A DNA stretch of 19,180 nucleotides from Solirubrobacteraceae bacterium (GTDB taxonomy: Bacteria; Actinomycetota; Thermoleophilia; Solirubrobacterales; Solirubrobacteraceae), in the NCBI GenBank assembly GCA_025935735.1, contig JAICUS010000038.1:1-19180 (forward strand). The letters are read 5' to 3'. Each line of letters opens with the position of its first letter. The first letter of the stretch is position 1. Below are positions 1 to 7,712 of the stretch, piece after piece. The notes under the pieces were generated by a model. That model ran no database searches and was not told where the DNA came from. It was given only the letters and a program-made list of their open reading frames with translations. The translations under genes were made by a program, and so were the position numbers.

Positions 1-2
1 CG

Positions 3-785
3 CGCTCGGCCGCGCTGGTGCGCTGGGCGCGCGGCCGGCGGATCGACCTCGCGCTCGGCCACGGCTCCAACGACGTGTCGATCGCCGCCGCGCTGCTGCG
101 CATCCCGTCGGCCACCGCGTTCGACTACGAGTGGGCGCGCGTGCAGCACTCGATGAACTGCCGGCTGGCCCGCCGCGTGGTGGTGCCGGAGATCATCCCG
201 CCCGAGCGCCTGGCGCCTTACGGCGCGACGGCGGAGAAGCTGCGCCGCTACGCCGGCCTCAAGGAGGAGTACTACCTGGCGGACTTCGAGCCGTCCGGCG
301 AGGTCCTGGACGAGCTGGCGATCGACCCCGCCGAGCCGCTCGCCGTCGTGCGCACCCCGCCCGCGGTGTCGCTCTATCACCGCTTCGACGCGCCGGTGTT
401 CGCCGAGGTGCTCGAGCGGCTGCGCGGGCGCCAGGTCGTCGTGCTCCCGCGCACGCCCGAGCAGCGGGCCGAGCTGGCGCGCCGCGGCGGCTTCACCGTC
501 CCCGAGCGGGCGGTGGACGCGCAGTCGCTGATCGCCCACGCCGACCTCGTGATCTCCGCCGGCGGCACGATGAACCGCGAGGCGGTCGCGCTCGGCACGC
601 CCGTGTGGACGACGTTCGAGGGCCGGCTCGGCGCGGTGGACGAGCGGCTGATCGCCGAGGGGCGCCTGCGCCGGCTCGAGCGCGCCGACGACGTCGTGCT
701 CGCCCGGCGCGACGGCGCGGCCGCTCCGCCGCGGGTCCGGCGCGACCCCGCCGTGCTCGCCGATCTGCTGGTTAAGGGCGATTGA
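3..785 (+). CDS. DUF354-family glycosyltransferase-like protein, 5' end outside window
   Basis: The reading frame is open to the window edge, so the start lies upstream; 260 residues are visible and end in TGA at 783-785. The family usually has about 330-350 residues, so roughly the first 80 are missing. The visible N-terminal part has the family pattern of a GHGSND segment followed by FDYEW (conserved D-Y-E). The C-terminal part has SAGGTMNREAVALGTP, the glycine-rich nucleotide-binding loop and acidic residue typical of GT-B glycosyltransferases such as MurG and UDP-glycosyltransferases. DUF354 proteins are often found in surface-polysaccharide loci. The next gene is a nucleotide-sugar dehydratase, which fits a role in glycan synthesis. 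The exact donor and acceptor cannot be read from sequence. Family call is fairly secure; biochemical activity is inferred. Confidence 0.8.
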   Translation, partial: RSAALVRWARGRRIDLALGHGSNDVSIAAALLRIPSATAFDYEWARVQHSMNCRLARRVVVPEIIPPERLAPYGATAEKLRRYAGLKEEYYLADFEPSGEVLDELAIDPAEPLAVVRTPPAVSLYHRFDAPVFAEVLERLRGRQVVVLPRTPEQRAELARRGGFTVPERAVDAQSLIAHADLVISAGGTMNREAVALGTPVWTTFEGRLGAVDERLIAEGRLRRLERADDVVLARRDGAAAPPRVRRDPAVLADLLVKGD

Positions 786-813
786 GCGCGCGGCCTCCCG
801 CCGAGGCGCTCAA

Positions 814-819
814 TAGACT
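814..819 (+). promoter_or_regulatory. -10 box TAGACT, near-leaderless promoter of the dehydratase gene
   Basis: TAGACT matches the actinobacterial TAnnnT -10 pattern and lies 7 nt before the ATG at 827, which places the predicted transcript start at or within a base of the start codon. No recognisable -35 box is visible at the usual distance. It decides between the ATG at 827 and the upstream TTG at 782. Confidence 0.55.
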
Positions 820-826
820 GCTCCGG

Positions 827-2764
827 ATGCGCCGCCGGATCCGCGGTGCGGCCTTTCCGATCCATCGCCACGCCCTGCCCCAGGTGGCGTTGGACGCGGG
901 GCTGGTCGCGCTGGCTTACTACCTGGCCTATCGCCTTCGCTTCGATGGCGGCGTCCCGACCCTCTATCACGACCTCTTCACGAGCACGATCGTGTTCGCG
1001 GTGCTCGGGTCGCTGGCCTGCTTCGCCGTGGCCGGCGTCTACCGGCACTGGATGCGCTACTCCTCGCAGCGCGAATATTTGAAGATTGCCGAAGGTGCCT
1101 TGCTGGCGGTGCTCGCGCTCGTCGGCTACGTCACGGTCGTCGGGCCGAAGCTGCTGCTCGCCCCGTCGGGGTTCGTCAAGCTCGGCGTGCCCACCGGCGT
1201 GCTCGTGCTCTGGGGCCTGCTGATGGCGTTCTTCCTCGCCGGCACGCGGTTCCTCGTCCACCTGGTCTACGAGCGGCCGCTGCGCGGTTTCCGCACGCCG
1301 CGCGACGCGCGCTCGGTGCTCATTGTCGGCGCCGGCGACGGCGGCCGCGCCGTGCTGCGCGAGGTCCTGCGCAACCCGGAGCTGCGGCTGCGCCCGCTCG
1401 GGTTCATCGACGACGACCCGCGCAAGCAGAACATGCGGGTCGATCGCGGCCTGGCCGTGCTCGGCACCACCGCGGAGCTCGCCGACGTGCTGGACGACGT
1501 CGAGCCCGACGAGGTGCTGATCGCGATCCCGTCCGCGCCGGGCACGATGCGCGCGCGGGTGGTGAGCGCGTGCCGGGCGCGCGGGGTGCCGGTGCGCACG
1601 CTGCCCACCGTGTTCGAGCTGCTGCAGAACGGCGGCCGGCTCACCCGGCAGATCCGCGACGTGCGCGTGGAGGACATCCTCGGGCGCGACCCGGTGCGGA
1701 TGGAGGTCGAGCTGGTGGGCGGCTATCTCACCGGCCGCTGCGTCATGGTCACGGGCGCCGGGGGGTCGATCGGCGCCGAGCTCTCGCGCCAGATCGCCCG
1801 CGTCGGGCCGAGCACGCTCGTGCTGCTCGACCACGCCGAGGAGAGCCTGTTCGAGATCCACCGCGAGCTCGCACAGGACCGCCACTTCGCCAACGCGGTG
1901 GCCGTGCTGGCCGACTGCAAGGACGAGGAGCGCGTCCGCGACGTGCTGGCCGAGCACCGGCCCACGGTGGTCTTCCACGCCGCGGCCTACAAGCACGTGG
2001 CGATGCTGGAGCGCGACCCGGCGCAGGCCGTGCGCAACAACGCCCTGGGCACGCGGGCGGTCGTCCGGGCGGTCGGCGACGCCGGGGTCAAGACGTTCGT
2101 GCTCGTCTCCACCGACAAGGCGGTCGAGCCGACGACGGTGATGGGCGCGTCCAAGGCGCTCGCCGAGTGGGCGGTCGAGGCGGCCGACGCCCGCTACGAG
2201 GACACGGCGTTCTGCTCGGTGCGGTTCGGCAACGTGCTGGGCTCGTCGGGCTCGGTGGTGCCGATCTTCCGCCGCCAGATCGCCGCCGGCGGGCCGGTGA
2301 CGGTGACCGACCAGGGCATGACGCGCTACTTCATGACCATCCCGGAGGCCGTCCAGCTGGTCATCCGGGCCGGGTCGCTGGCCGCGGGCGGCGAGGTGTT
2401 CGCGCTCGAGATGGGCGAGCCCGTGTCGATCATGGAGCTGGCCCAGGACATGATCCGGTTCTCGGGCCTGGAGCCGGGGCGCGACATCGCGATCGAGATC
2501 GTGGGCGCGCGCCCGGGCGAGAAGCTGCACGAGCAGCTGTTCAACTCCTACGAGCGGCCGCAGCCCACCCCGGCGCAGAAGATCATGCGGGCCGTCCGCC
2601 CGCCGGTCGACCCGGCGTGGGTGGAGTACGTGTTCGACAAGGTGTCCCTGCTCGTGGCCGAGGGGGACGCGGCGGGCCTGGCCGCCGCCGTGGCGGAGCT
2701 GGCGGACGCCCGCACGGCGATGGTCGAGGCGTCCTCGGAGACCCCCGGCGGGGCCGCCGCCTAG
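827..2764 (+). CDS. membrane nucleotide-sugar 4,6-dehydratase (PglF/WbpM/CapD/FlaA1-type)
   Basis: A 645-residue protein of the long, membrane-anchored polysaccharide biosynthesis family. About four hydrophobic segments fill residues 20-145. A first Rossmann domain (CoA_binding_3 type) begins near residue 163 with VLIVGAGDGGRAV. The catalytic extended-SDR domain starts with TGAGGSIG at 309-316 and carries T429-D-K plus M439-x-x-x-K443. Methionine in place of the usual SDR tyrosine is characteristic of this PglF/WbpM class. Known members convert UDP-GlcNAc to a 4-keto-6-deoxy sugar at the inner membrane for glycan synthesis. I chose the ATG at 827 because a TAGACT -10 box sits 7 nt upstream. 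An in-frame TTG at 782 overlaps the previous stop codon (TTGA) and would add 15 residues; translational coupling from there remains possible. Exact substrate is not determinable. Confidence 0.93.
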   Translation: MRRRIRGAAFPIHRHALPQVALDAGLVALAYYLAYRLRFDGGVPTLYHDLFTSTIVFAVLGSLACFAVAGVYRHWMRYSSQREYLKIAEGALLAVLALVGYVTVVGPKLLLAPSGFVKLGVPTGVLVLWGLLMAFFLAGTRFLVHLVYERPLRGFRTPRDARSVLIVGAGDGGRAVLREVLRNPELRLRPLGFIDDDPRKQNMRVDRGLAVLGTTAELADVLDDVEPDEVLIAIPSAPGTMRARVVSACRARGVPVRTLPTVFELLQNGGRLTRQIRDVRVEDILGRDPVRMEVELVGGYLTGRCVMVTGAGGSIGAELSRQIARVGPSTLVLLDHAEESLFEIHRELAQDRHFANAVAVLADCKDEERVRDVLAEHRPTVVFHAAAYKHVAMLERDPAQAVRNNALGTRAVVRAVGDAGVKTFVLVSTDKAVEPTTVMGASKALAEWAVEAADARYEDTAFCSVRFGNVLGSSGSVVPIFRRQIAAGGPVTVTDQGMTRYFMTIPEAVQLVIRAGSLAAGGEVFALEMGEPVSIMELAQDMIRFSGLEPGRDIAIEIVGARPGEKLHEQLFNSYERPQPTPAQKIMRAVRPPVDPAWVEYVFDKVSLLVAEGDAAGLAAAVAELADARTAMVEASSETPGGAAA

Positions 2765-2767
2765 ACT
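2762..2767 (+). promoter_or_regulatory. -10 box TAGACT built on the dehydratase stop codon
   Basis: The TAG stop of the upstream gene is the first half of a TAGACT hexamer, identical (with the following G) to the box at 814-819. It ends 13 nt before the ATG at 2781, predicting a leader of about 7 nt. No -35 box is seen. It would give the LytR_C gene its own promoter in the 16-nt gap. Confidence 0.4.
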
Positions 2768-2780
2768 GGGGCGCTGACGC

Positions 2781-4013
2781 ATGGTCTTGCTCGCGTTCTC
2801 GCTCCAGGACCAGATCGAGAAGTACGGCGCCTACGTCGGCATCGTCGCCTTCTTCGGCCTGGCCATCCTGTCGTTGCTCTACTTCGCCCAGGCGCGCGAG
2901 GTCAAGCGCCTGCGCGACTGGGCCGGCCGCGCGCCCGAGCGGGCGGCCGAGGTGGAGGCGATGGCCATCGAGCACGCCGAGGAGCTGCGCCGGGCGCGGC
3001 AGGAGCCGGCGCCCGCGCCGGCTCAGGCCCCGGCCGCGCAGCCCGCGCCGGCCACGGCCGCCGCGGGGGCGGCCGGCAACGGCGCCGTCAAGCTCGCGCC
3101 GGCGGAGGTGGCCGCGCTCGCGTTCGCCCGCGCGGCCGGCGTCCACACGCCGCATCCGCCGCGCCCGCACCCGGCGCCCGTGCCCGCCGCGGTCCCGGCC
3201 ACCGAGGTCGCGGCCGCCGGCGCCGCCACCGCGACCGGCGACGTCGCCGCCGTGCAGGACCTTGCCCCGGCCAGCAACGGCCACGGGACCGGCACCGTGC
3301 CGCCGCCGGTCGCCCCGGCCGAGGACGCCGCGCCGGCGGCGGCTGAGCCGGCCGTCCCGGCGCCGGCCACTCCCGCCGCGCGCCGCGAGGAGGCCCCGCC
3401 GCCGCCGGCCTCACGCCGGCCCGCGCCGGCCGCGCCGCTGCGCCAGACCCCGCCGCCGCGCCGGCCCGCCCCGCGCCGTCCCGTCTCCGCCGCGCGCCCC
3501 GCGCGCCGCGAGAGCTCCACGCGCGCCGTGGTGCTGACCGCCGTCGTCGGCGTGCTCGTCCTCGGCGCGGCCGCGTTCGCGGTCACCCAGCTGTTCGGCG
3601 GCGGCGACAACACGCCGGCCAAGCCGCCGAAGGTCGCCCAGTCGACCGCGGCGCCGACCGCCACGGGCACCGCCACCGCGCAGGCGACGCCCGCCCTGAC
3701 CAAGGCGACGATGCGCGTCGCGGTCTACAACGGGACCATCCAGTCCGGCCTGGCGGGCGGGGTCGCCGACCAGCTCGTCAACCTGGGCTACACCCGGGAC
3801 AACGTCGGCGCGGACACCTACACGCCCAACCAGCAGCGCCAGGCGTCCGTGGTGATGTACGAGCGCGGCGACCGCCCCGCCGCCGCCCAGGTCGCCCGCG
3901 ACCTGAACATCTCGGACGTGCGGCTCATCGACTCCGCGACGCAGCAGCTCATCGACGCGTCCGGCAAGAAGTGGGACGTGATCGTGATCGTCGGCGCGGA
4001 CAAGAGCCAATAG
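2781..4013 (+). CDS. two-TM LytR C-terminal (LytR_C) domain protein
   Basis: A 410-residue predicted membrane protein. One hydrophobic segment lies at about residues 16-37, followed by a basic and charged stretch (likely helical) to about 72. A long Ala/Pro-rich low-complexity region runs to about 245, ending in a very Arg/Pro-rich tract. A second membrane segment lies at about 249-271 (VVLTAVVGVLVLGAAAFAV). Residues 309-410 resemble the LytR_C domain (PF13399), beginning MRVAVYNGT and containing the GLAGGVADQLVNLGYT segment. Positive charge after TM1 and before TM2 suggests the linker is cytoplasmic and the LytR_C domain faces the wall (inference). There is no LCP catalytic domain, which in LytR-CpsA-Psr proteins attaches glycans to peptidoglycan. 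ATG is 16 nt after the dehydratase stop. A role in the envelope is plausible; molecular function is unknown. Confidence 0.82.
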   Translation: MVLLAFSLQDQIEKYGAYVGIVAFFGLAILSLLYFAQAREVKRLRDWAGRAPERAAEVEAMAIEHAEELRRARQEPAPAPAQAPAAQPAPATAAAGAAGNGAVKLAPAEVAALAFARAAGVHTPHPPRPHPAPVPAAVPATEVAAAGAATATGDVAAVQDLAPASNGHGTGTVPPPVAPAEDAAPAAAEPAVPAPATPAARREEAPPPPASRRPAPAAPLRQTPPPRRPAPRRPVSAARPARRESSTRAVVLTAVVGVLVLGAAAFAVTQLFGGGDNTPAKPPKVAQSTAAPTATGTATAQATPALTKATMRVAVYNGTIQSGLAGGVADQLVNLGYTRDNVGADTYTPNQQRQASVVMYERGDRPAAAQVARDLNISDVRLIDSATQQLIDASGKKWDVIVIVGADKSQ

Positions 4014-4029
4014 TGCCCGCCCCCGAAAC

Positions 4030-4078
4030 TACGGCGGGTTCTGGCGGGCCCCCGCCGCGTCTGCCGGCACCCGCCGTA
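4030..4078 (+). terminator. hairpin with 10-bp perfect stem between the LytR_C and FlgD-Ig genes
   Basis: TACGGCGGGT (4030-4039) pairs perfectly with ACCCGCCGTA (4069-4078). A smaller inner stem, GGCGGG/CCCGCC (4043-4048 / 4051-4056), lies inside. The outer stem is followed by a short T-rich stretch (TATTT overlapping its end). This looks like an intrinsic terminator or attenuator for the upstream gene, 17 nt past its stop. The U-tract is short, so the function is tentative. Confidence 0.45.
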
Positions 4079-4098
4079 TTTCCGAGGACGACCACTAG

Positions 4099-5979
4099 TT
4101 GACGGTCGTCGCCCGGGTCACCTTCCTGGTGCTGCTCGGCGCGACGTTCGCGGCGTTCTTCGTCGCCCAGCGGCTCAAGAGCGCGCCGCCGACGATCCGG
4201 GTCAAGGGCCTCGCGGTGCTCTTCTCGCCCAACGGCGACGGGCGCCGGGACGTCAACCGCTTCTCGCTCACCTCGGCCAAGGCGGCCGACGACGTGGCCG
4301 TCGACGTGGTCGACGCGTCGGGCCTGCGGGTGCGGCGGCTCGTCAGCGGCGTGGACCTGCGCCCCGACGTGCCGCTGGGGCTGCGCTGGAACGGCCGCAC
4401 CGACGCCGGCCGGCGCGCCCCGGACGGCCGCTACCGCCTGCGGGTCACGCTGCGCGCGCAGGCCCGCACGCTGATCGTCCCGAGCCTGACCGTCGTGGAC
4501 ACGCGGCCGCCGCACTCCACGGTGTGCGTCGGCGTGCGCTGCACGGAGAGCCGGACGGCGAACATCGTGGCGCCGGGGACGCGCCCGATCCGCGTCTACG
4601 TCAAGGGCGTCTCGCGCAAGTTCCCGACGCAGGTGGTGGTCCTGCGCACCGACGACGGCCCGCCGCACGTGGTGGGGCGCTTCCAGGGCGACCCGGGCGC
4701 GCACCGGCTCGAGTGGGACGGGCTGGTCGACGGCGCGCCGGCGCCGCCGGGGATCTACCTGTTCCGCGTGCGGGTGCGCGACGTGGCGGGCAACATCGCG
4801 GTCACGCCGCGCCACCTGCGCGCCGACGACATCCGCGGGCGGCCGGGCCTGACCATCCGCGGCCTCGCCGCCCAGCCGCCGGTGCGCCCGGTGACCGCGG
4901 GCCACCGCGCGGAGTTCTTCGTCGACGCGCGGGGCAAGCCGTATCGCTGGAGCGTGCGCCGCATCGGCTACCCGCAGATCCGCCGGCGCGGGACGGGCCG
5001 CGGGCCGCAGCTGTCGTTCCACGCGCCGCGCGGCAACTCCGGCGCCTACCTGCTCTCGCTGCGCGCCGGGCGCTTCAAGACCACCGTGCCGTTCCTCGTG
5101 CAGTCCGAGCAGCGGGCCAAGATCCTCGTGGTCGTGCCGGCGATCACCTGGCTGGGCACCGACCGCGTCGACGACCCGCCGTTCGACGGCCTGCCGAACA
5201 CGCTGACCGACGGCGGCGCGGTCCACTGGCCGCGCGTGCTGTCCGGGCTGCCGCAGGAGTTCGCGGACGTCACCGCGCCGCTGCTCGTGTTCCTCGACCG
5301 CCACGGCGTCCGCTACGACCTCACGAGCGACATCGACCTCGCCGAGTCGACCAACCCGCGGGCCAGCGACCGCAAGGGCGTGCTGGTCGCGGGGCCGGAG
5401 CGCTGGGTCACCCACGCCGTGGCCAAGCGGCTGCGCCGCTACGTCAGCGACGGTGGCCGGCTCGCCTATCTCGGCCCGGACACGCTGCGCCGCGGCGTCA
5501 CGCTGAGCCTGCGCGACGCGGGTGACGCCGGCACGCTCAGCCGCCCCACGCAGCCCACGTCCACCGACGCGCTCGGCGCCCGCATCGAGCGCCCGCGCAG
5601 CCCGTCCCCGCCGGCCGCGCTGATCCAGTTCGACGGCAACCCGGCCTACGGGCTGATGACCGGCATCGGCCCGAACGGCCTGCCGGGCTTCTCGCAGCTC
5701 GAGGAGTCGGCCAACGAGCTGCCCGCCCACGCCAAGCTGCTCGCCGCCGTCGGCCAGGACCTGACCGACACCGAGGTCGCGCAGGCCCAGCAGTCCGGCA
5801 AGCCCGCCCGCGAGCTGCGCCCGGCGCTGACCGCCATCCGGCTCGGCAAGGGCCTCGTCATCCGCATCGGCCTGGCCCAGTGGACCCAGAAGCTCCGCGA
5901 GCCGGCCGTCGCCCAGGTGACGAGCAACATCGCCGACCTCCTGCGCGGCCTGACCCCGCGCATCCGCACCGAGCGCTAG
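4099..5979 (+). CDS. membrane-anchored protein with two FlgD-like Ig repeats and a GATase-like C-terminal region
   Basis: A 626-residue protein starting at TTG; an in-frame TAG immediately precedes it and GAGGA lies about 10 nt upstream, so no longer start exists. Residues 6-24 form a membrane anchor or uncleaved signal. FSPNGDG at 42-48 and LRWNGRTD at 95-102 mark a first FlgD-like/CHU_C-type Ig domain. A second repeat ends with LEWDGLVDG, a GIYLFRVRV strand and DVAGN (about 204-235). Two cysteines near 143-147 lie between the repeats. From about 340 on (ILVVVPAITWLGTD) and 432-467 (YVSDGGRLAYLGPD) the sequence resembles the Rossmann/GATase-like region of N,N-dimethylformamidase large-subunit-like proteins, but I see no catalytic set I can vouch for. 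Probably exported and surface-bound. Function unknown; the annotation rests on domain resemblance. Confidence 0.75.
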   Translation: MTVVARVTFLVLLGATFAAFFVAQRLKSAPPTIRVKGLAVLFSPNGDGRRDVNRFSLTSAKAADDVAVDVVDASGLRVRRLVSGVDLRPDVPLGLRWNGRTDAGRRAPDGRYRLRVTLRAQARTLIVPSLTVVDTRPPHSTVCVGVRCTESRTANIVAPGTRPIRVYVKGVSRKFPTQVVVLRTDDGPPHVVGRFQGDPGAHRLEWDGLVDGAPAPPGIYLFRVRVRDVAGNIAVTPRHLRADDIRGRPGLTIRGLAAQPPVRPVTAGHRAEFFVDARGKPYRWSVRRIGYPQIRRRGTGRGPQLSFHAPRGNSGAYLLSLRAGRFKTTVPFLVQSEQRAKILVVVPAITWLGTDRVDDPPFDGLPNTLTDGGAVHWPRVLSGLPQEFADVTAPLLVFLDRHGVRYDLTSDIDLAESTNPRASDRKGVLVAGPERWVTHAVAKRLRRYVSDGGRLAYLGPDTLRRGVTLSLRDAGDAGTLSRPTQPTSTDALGARIERPRSPSPPAALIQFDGNPAYGLMTGIGPNGLPGFSQLEESANELPAHAKLLAAVGQDLTDTEVAQAQQSGKPARELRPALTAIRLGKGLVIRIGLAQWTQKLREPAVAQVTSNIADLLRGLTPRIRTER

Positions 5980-6830
5980 ACCCGGAGCCGCTGCCCGGGA
6001 TAGATCAGGTCCGGGTCCGCCACCCGGTCCCGATTGAGCGCCCACAGCGCCGGCCACGCGGTGCCGACCCGCACGGCGATCCCCGACAACGTGTCGCCCG
6101 AGCGCACGACATACACGCGCCCCACCGGCCGGACCACCACGCCAACCGTCGCCGCCGCGCCGACCGGACGCGCGGCCGCGGCCGGCGTCCCGGCCACGAC
6201 GGGCCGCCCGGTCCGCGGGACTCGCGCGCTGTGCCGATGCCGCGGCGCCGCCGCTCGGGGCGCGGCCTTGGCGGCGGGCGCTGCGGCGAGCGGAGCGGCG
6301 GTGACGGTGGGCGTGGCGGTCGGGGCGGCGGTGGCAGCGGCGGTGGCGGACGGCGCCGCGGCGGCTCCTCCGGCCTCCTCACCAGCCGCCGTAACCGCTG
6401 GCGCACCCCCACCGCTCGTGGCCGCCGCCGCGGCCGCCGCGCCGCCGCTGCTCGGCGTCGCACCGGCTGCGGCCGCCGCATCGCCGAGCGCCGCCGCACC
6501 AGCGGTCGCAGCCGGCGTCGCCGTGGGAGCCGGCGCCGAGGCGGTCGCAGGCGGCGGCGTGATCGCGGGCGCCGGCGTCGCGGCCGCCTCGGCACCGGCC
6601 GGGTCTGCGTCGTCGGCCGGATCGGGCGGCTCGCCGGGTGCCGGGGCGTCCGCGGGGTCGGTGTCGGGGGTGTCGTCGGCCGGGGGTGAGGGATCCGTGT
6701 CCGGGTCGGGGATCTCGTTCAGGCCGAGCTGCTGCTGGACCTGCGGCACGGTCTGGGCGTGGGCCAGCGGCGCGCCGAGGGCGCCGGCGGCCAGCAGGCC
6801 GGCGGCGAGCGGGGCGATCCGGGCGCTCAT
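5976..6830 (-). CDS. secreted LysM-domain protein with long Ala/Pro/Thr linker
   Basis: A 284-residue protein. Residues 1-25 are a signal peptide with an A-H-A cleavage-type end. A short segment rich in Asp/Pro follows, then an Ala/Pro/Thr low-complexity region to about residue 215, and a single LysM domain at the C-terminus (about 236-284: YVVRSGDTLSGIAVRVG, LNRD, DLIYPGQRLRV). LysM binds N-acetylglucosamine in peptidoglycan, so the protein is probably tethered to the wall. No catalytic domain is present. The ATG at 6830 overlaps the stop of the upstream 73-aa gene as ATGA and fits the signal peptide; a longer reading frame exists but only adds arginine-rich shadow sequence. The stop shares a CTAG with the convergent gene's stop. 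Confidence 0.85.
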   Translation of the reverse strand: MSARIAPLAAGLLAAGALGAPLAHAQTVPQVQQQLGLNEIPDPDTDPSPPADDTPDTDPADAPAPGEPPDPADDADPAGAEAAATPAPAITPPPATASAPAPTATPAATAGAAALGDAAAAAGATPSSGGAAAAAAATSGGGAPAVTAAGEEAGGAAAAPSATAAATAAPTATPTVTAAPLAAAPAAKAAPRAAAPRHRHSARVPRTGRPVVAGTPAAAARPVGAAATVGVVVRPVGRVYVVRSGDTLSGIAVRVGTAWPALWALNRDRVADPDLIYPGQRLRV

Positions 6831-7048
6831 TCGTCGTCTTCGTCGCCGAAGTAGCGGCGCCCGACCCACCGCGTGGCGAGGTAGCCGACGCGCCCGGTCG
6901 CACCGCCGACCACGATCCCCGCGAGGATCCCGACCGTCCACTCCGTGAACGTGAGCCCGTCCGACGCGGCATCCTGCAGCTGGCTGATCGCGACCATCAG
7001 GCCGCCGCCGCAGGCGGCGCCGATCGCGCTGAGCTTGAGATCGCTCAT
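6827..7048 (-). CDS. small two-TM membrane protein (73 aa), unknown
   Basis: I do not recognise this 73-residue protein. It has two hydrophobic glycine-rich stretches, about residues 6-24 (SAIGAACGGGLMVAIS) and 36-57 (TVGILAGIVVGGATGRVGYL), then a basic turn and a strongly acidic tail, FGDEDDE. The size and shape recall small holins or membrane adaptor subunits, but no family signature supports that. Both ends overlap neighbours by 4 nt: its ATG is inside the TGA of the upstream gene (ATGA at 7045-7048), and its TGA overlaps the start of the LysM gene (ATGA at 6827-6830). Such coupling suggests that the three products are made in fixed proportion. A small coding region missed by size-cutoff gene callers is possible elsewhere, but this one is well supported by both overlaps. 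Confidence 0.75.
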   Translation of the reverse strand: MSDLKLSAIGAACGGGLMVAISQLQDAASDGLTFTEWTVGILAGIVVGGATGRVGYLATRWVGRRYFGDEDDE

Positions 7049-7626
7049 CGCGCTCGATCTTCCAGGTCGAAGCCCTTGGACTTGATCCACTTGTTCAAGC
7101 CGGGCGTGAGGACGGCGGCGGCGCAGCCGCCGGTGGCGCCCTGCGCGGCGGCGTCGGCGTCGATGCGCTGATGGCGGACGAGCGCGTAGAGCGTCGTGAG
7201 GCCCGCGCCCATCGCGCCGAACAGCGCGCAGTTGACCGCGGCGCGCGCCGTCCACGATCGCCGGCCCCGCTTCGCGTCGCGCTTGAGCCGCGACCGGGCC
7301 TGGAGCACCGGCAGCCCCGCGATGTCGGACAGCTCCGTGCTCAGCCTGTCCGCGAAATCCGGCGAGAGCCCGCCCTCCCGCGCGGTGCCGACGGCGCGCC
7401 GCCGGTCGATGACCTGGATCGCCGTCTGCATCCCGGCGAGCGGCGCGCCGTAGCGGCAGCGGCCGGTGTAGCTGCCGCGGTCGCCCCACACCGGGGCGAC
7501 CTGCACGCCGACGCACATCGGCTTCTCGGACCCGAACGGCCACGCGAACGTCGGCGGCATCGCCTGGGCGCGCCCAGGCCACGCGAGGACGAGCAGCAAC
7601 ACGCACAGCAGCCGGCAACGACGCAT
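7045..7626 (-). CDS. predicted exported/membrane protein of unknown function, first gene of LysM cassette
   Basis: A 193-residue protein I cannot assign to a family. Residues 1-22 form a signal peptide (basic MRRCR, hydrophobic core, A-Q-A end). The mature part begins with an aromatic segment PPTFAWPFG, has cysteines near residues 38 and 57, and a basic region (SRLKRDAKRGRRS). Hydrophobic stretches follow at about 131-150 and again near the alanine/glycine-rich C-terminus. I chose the ATG at 7626 because GGGAGG (7633-7638 on the reverse strand) sits 6-7 nt upstream; the GTG at 7632 would overlap that ribosome-binding site. Its TGA overlaps the next ATG. It appears to head a three-gene operon with the 73-aa protein and the LysM protein. 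Confidence 0.72.
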   Translation of the reverse strand: MRRCRLLCVLLLVLAWPGRAQAMPPTFAWPFGSEKPMCVGVQVAPVWGDRGSYTGRCRYGAPLAGMQTAIQVIDRRRAVGTAREGGLSPDFADRLSTELSDIAGLPVLQARSRLKRDAKRGRRSWTARAAVNCALFGAMGAGLTTLYALVRHQRIDADAAAQGATGGCAAAVLTPGLNKWIKSKGFDLEDRAR

Positions 7627-7712
7627 CGGCACCTCCCGGACCGCATACGAAGGACGCTGGAAGGTCTACGCGCCGCCACCGCCGTGCGCCAGACCCAGTT
7701 GTGTCCCGTGTC

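Noticed and set aside
782..826. TTG at 782 as start of the dehydratase
   Set aside because: Possible by stop-start overlap, but the -10 box TAGACT 7 nt before the ATG at 827 would lie inside that coding sequence, and the extra 15 residues add no family feature.
377..2782. 801-codon reverse-strand open frame opposite the dehydratase
   Set aside because: Its His/Arg/Gly/Ala-rich sequence has no domains and results from high GC at third codon positions; the forward gene has clear SDR motifs.
3949..6057. 702-codon reverse frame opposite the FlgD-Ig gene
   Set aside because: Compositional shadow; the forward protein has a membrane anchor and repeated Ig motifs.
6230..6600. Tandem repeat array in the GCC/GCG-rich stretch
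   Set aside because: It is an irregular Ala/Pro/Thr linker of the LysM protein; I could not find a constant repeat unit.
6034..6948. 304-codon forward frame over the LysM gene
   Set aside because: Antisense to the Ala/Pro linker and LysM; no recognisable domain, while the reverse frame has signal peptide, LysM and ATGA overlap.
5976..7048. Holin/endolysin lysis cassette
   Set aside because: The small two-TM protein and LysM protein recall one, but no lytic domain, phage gene or transposition signal is nearby.
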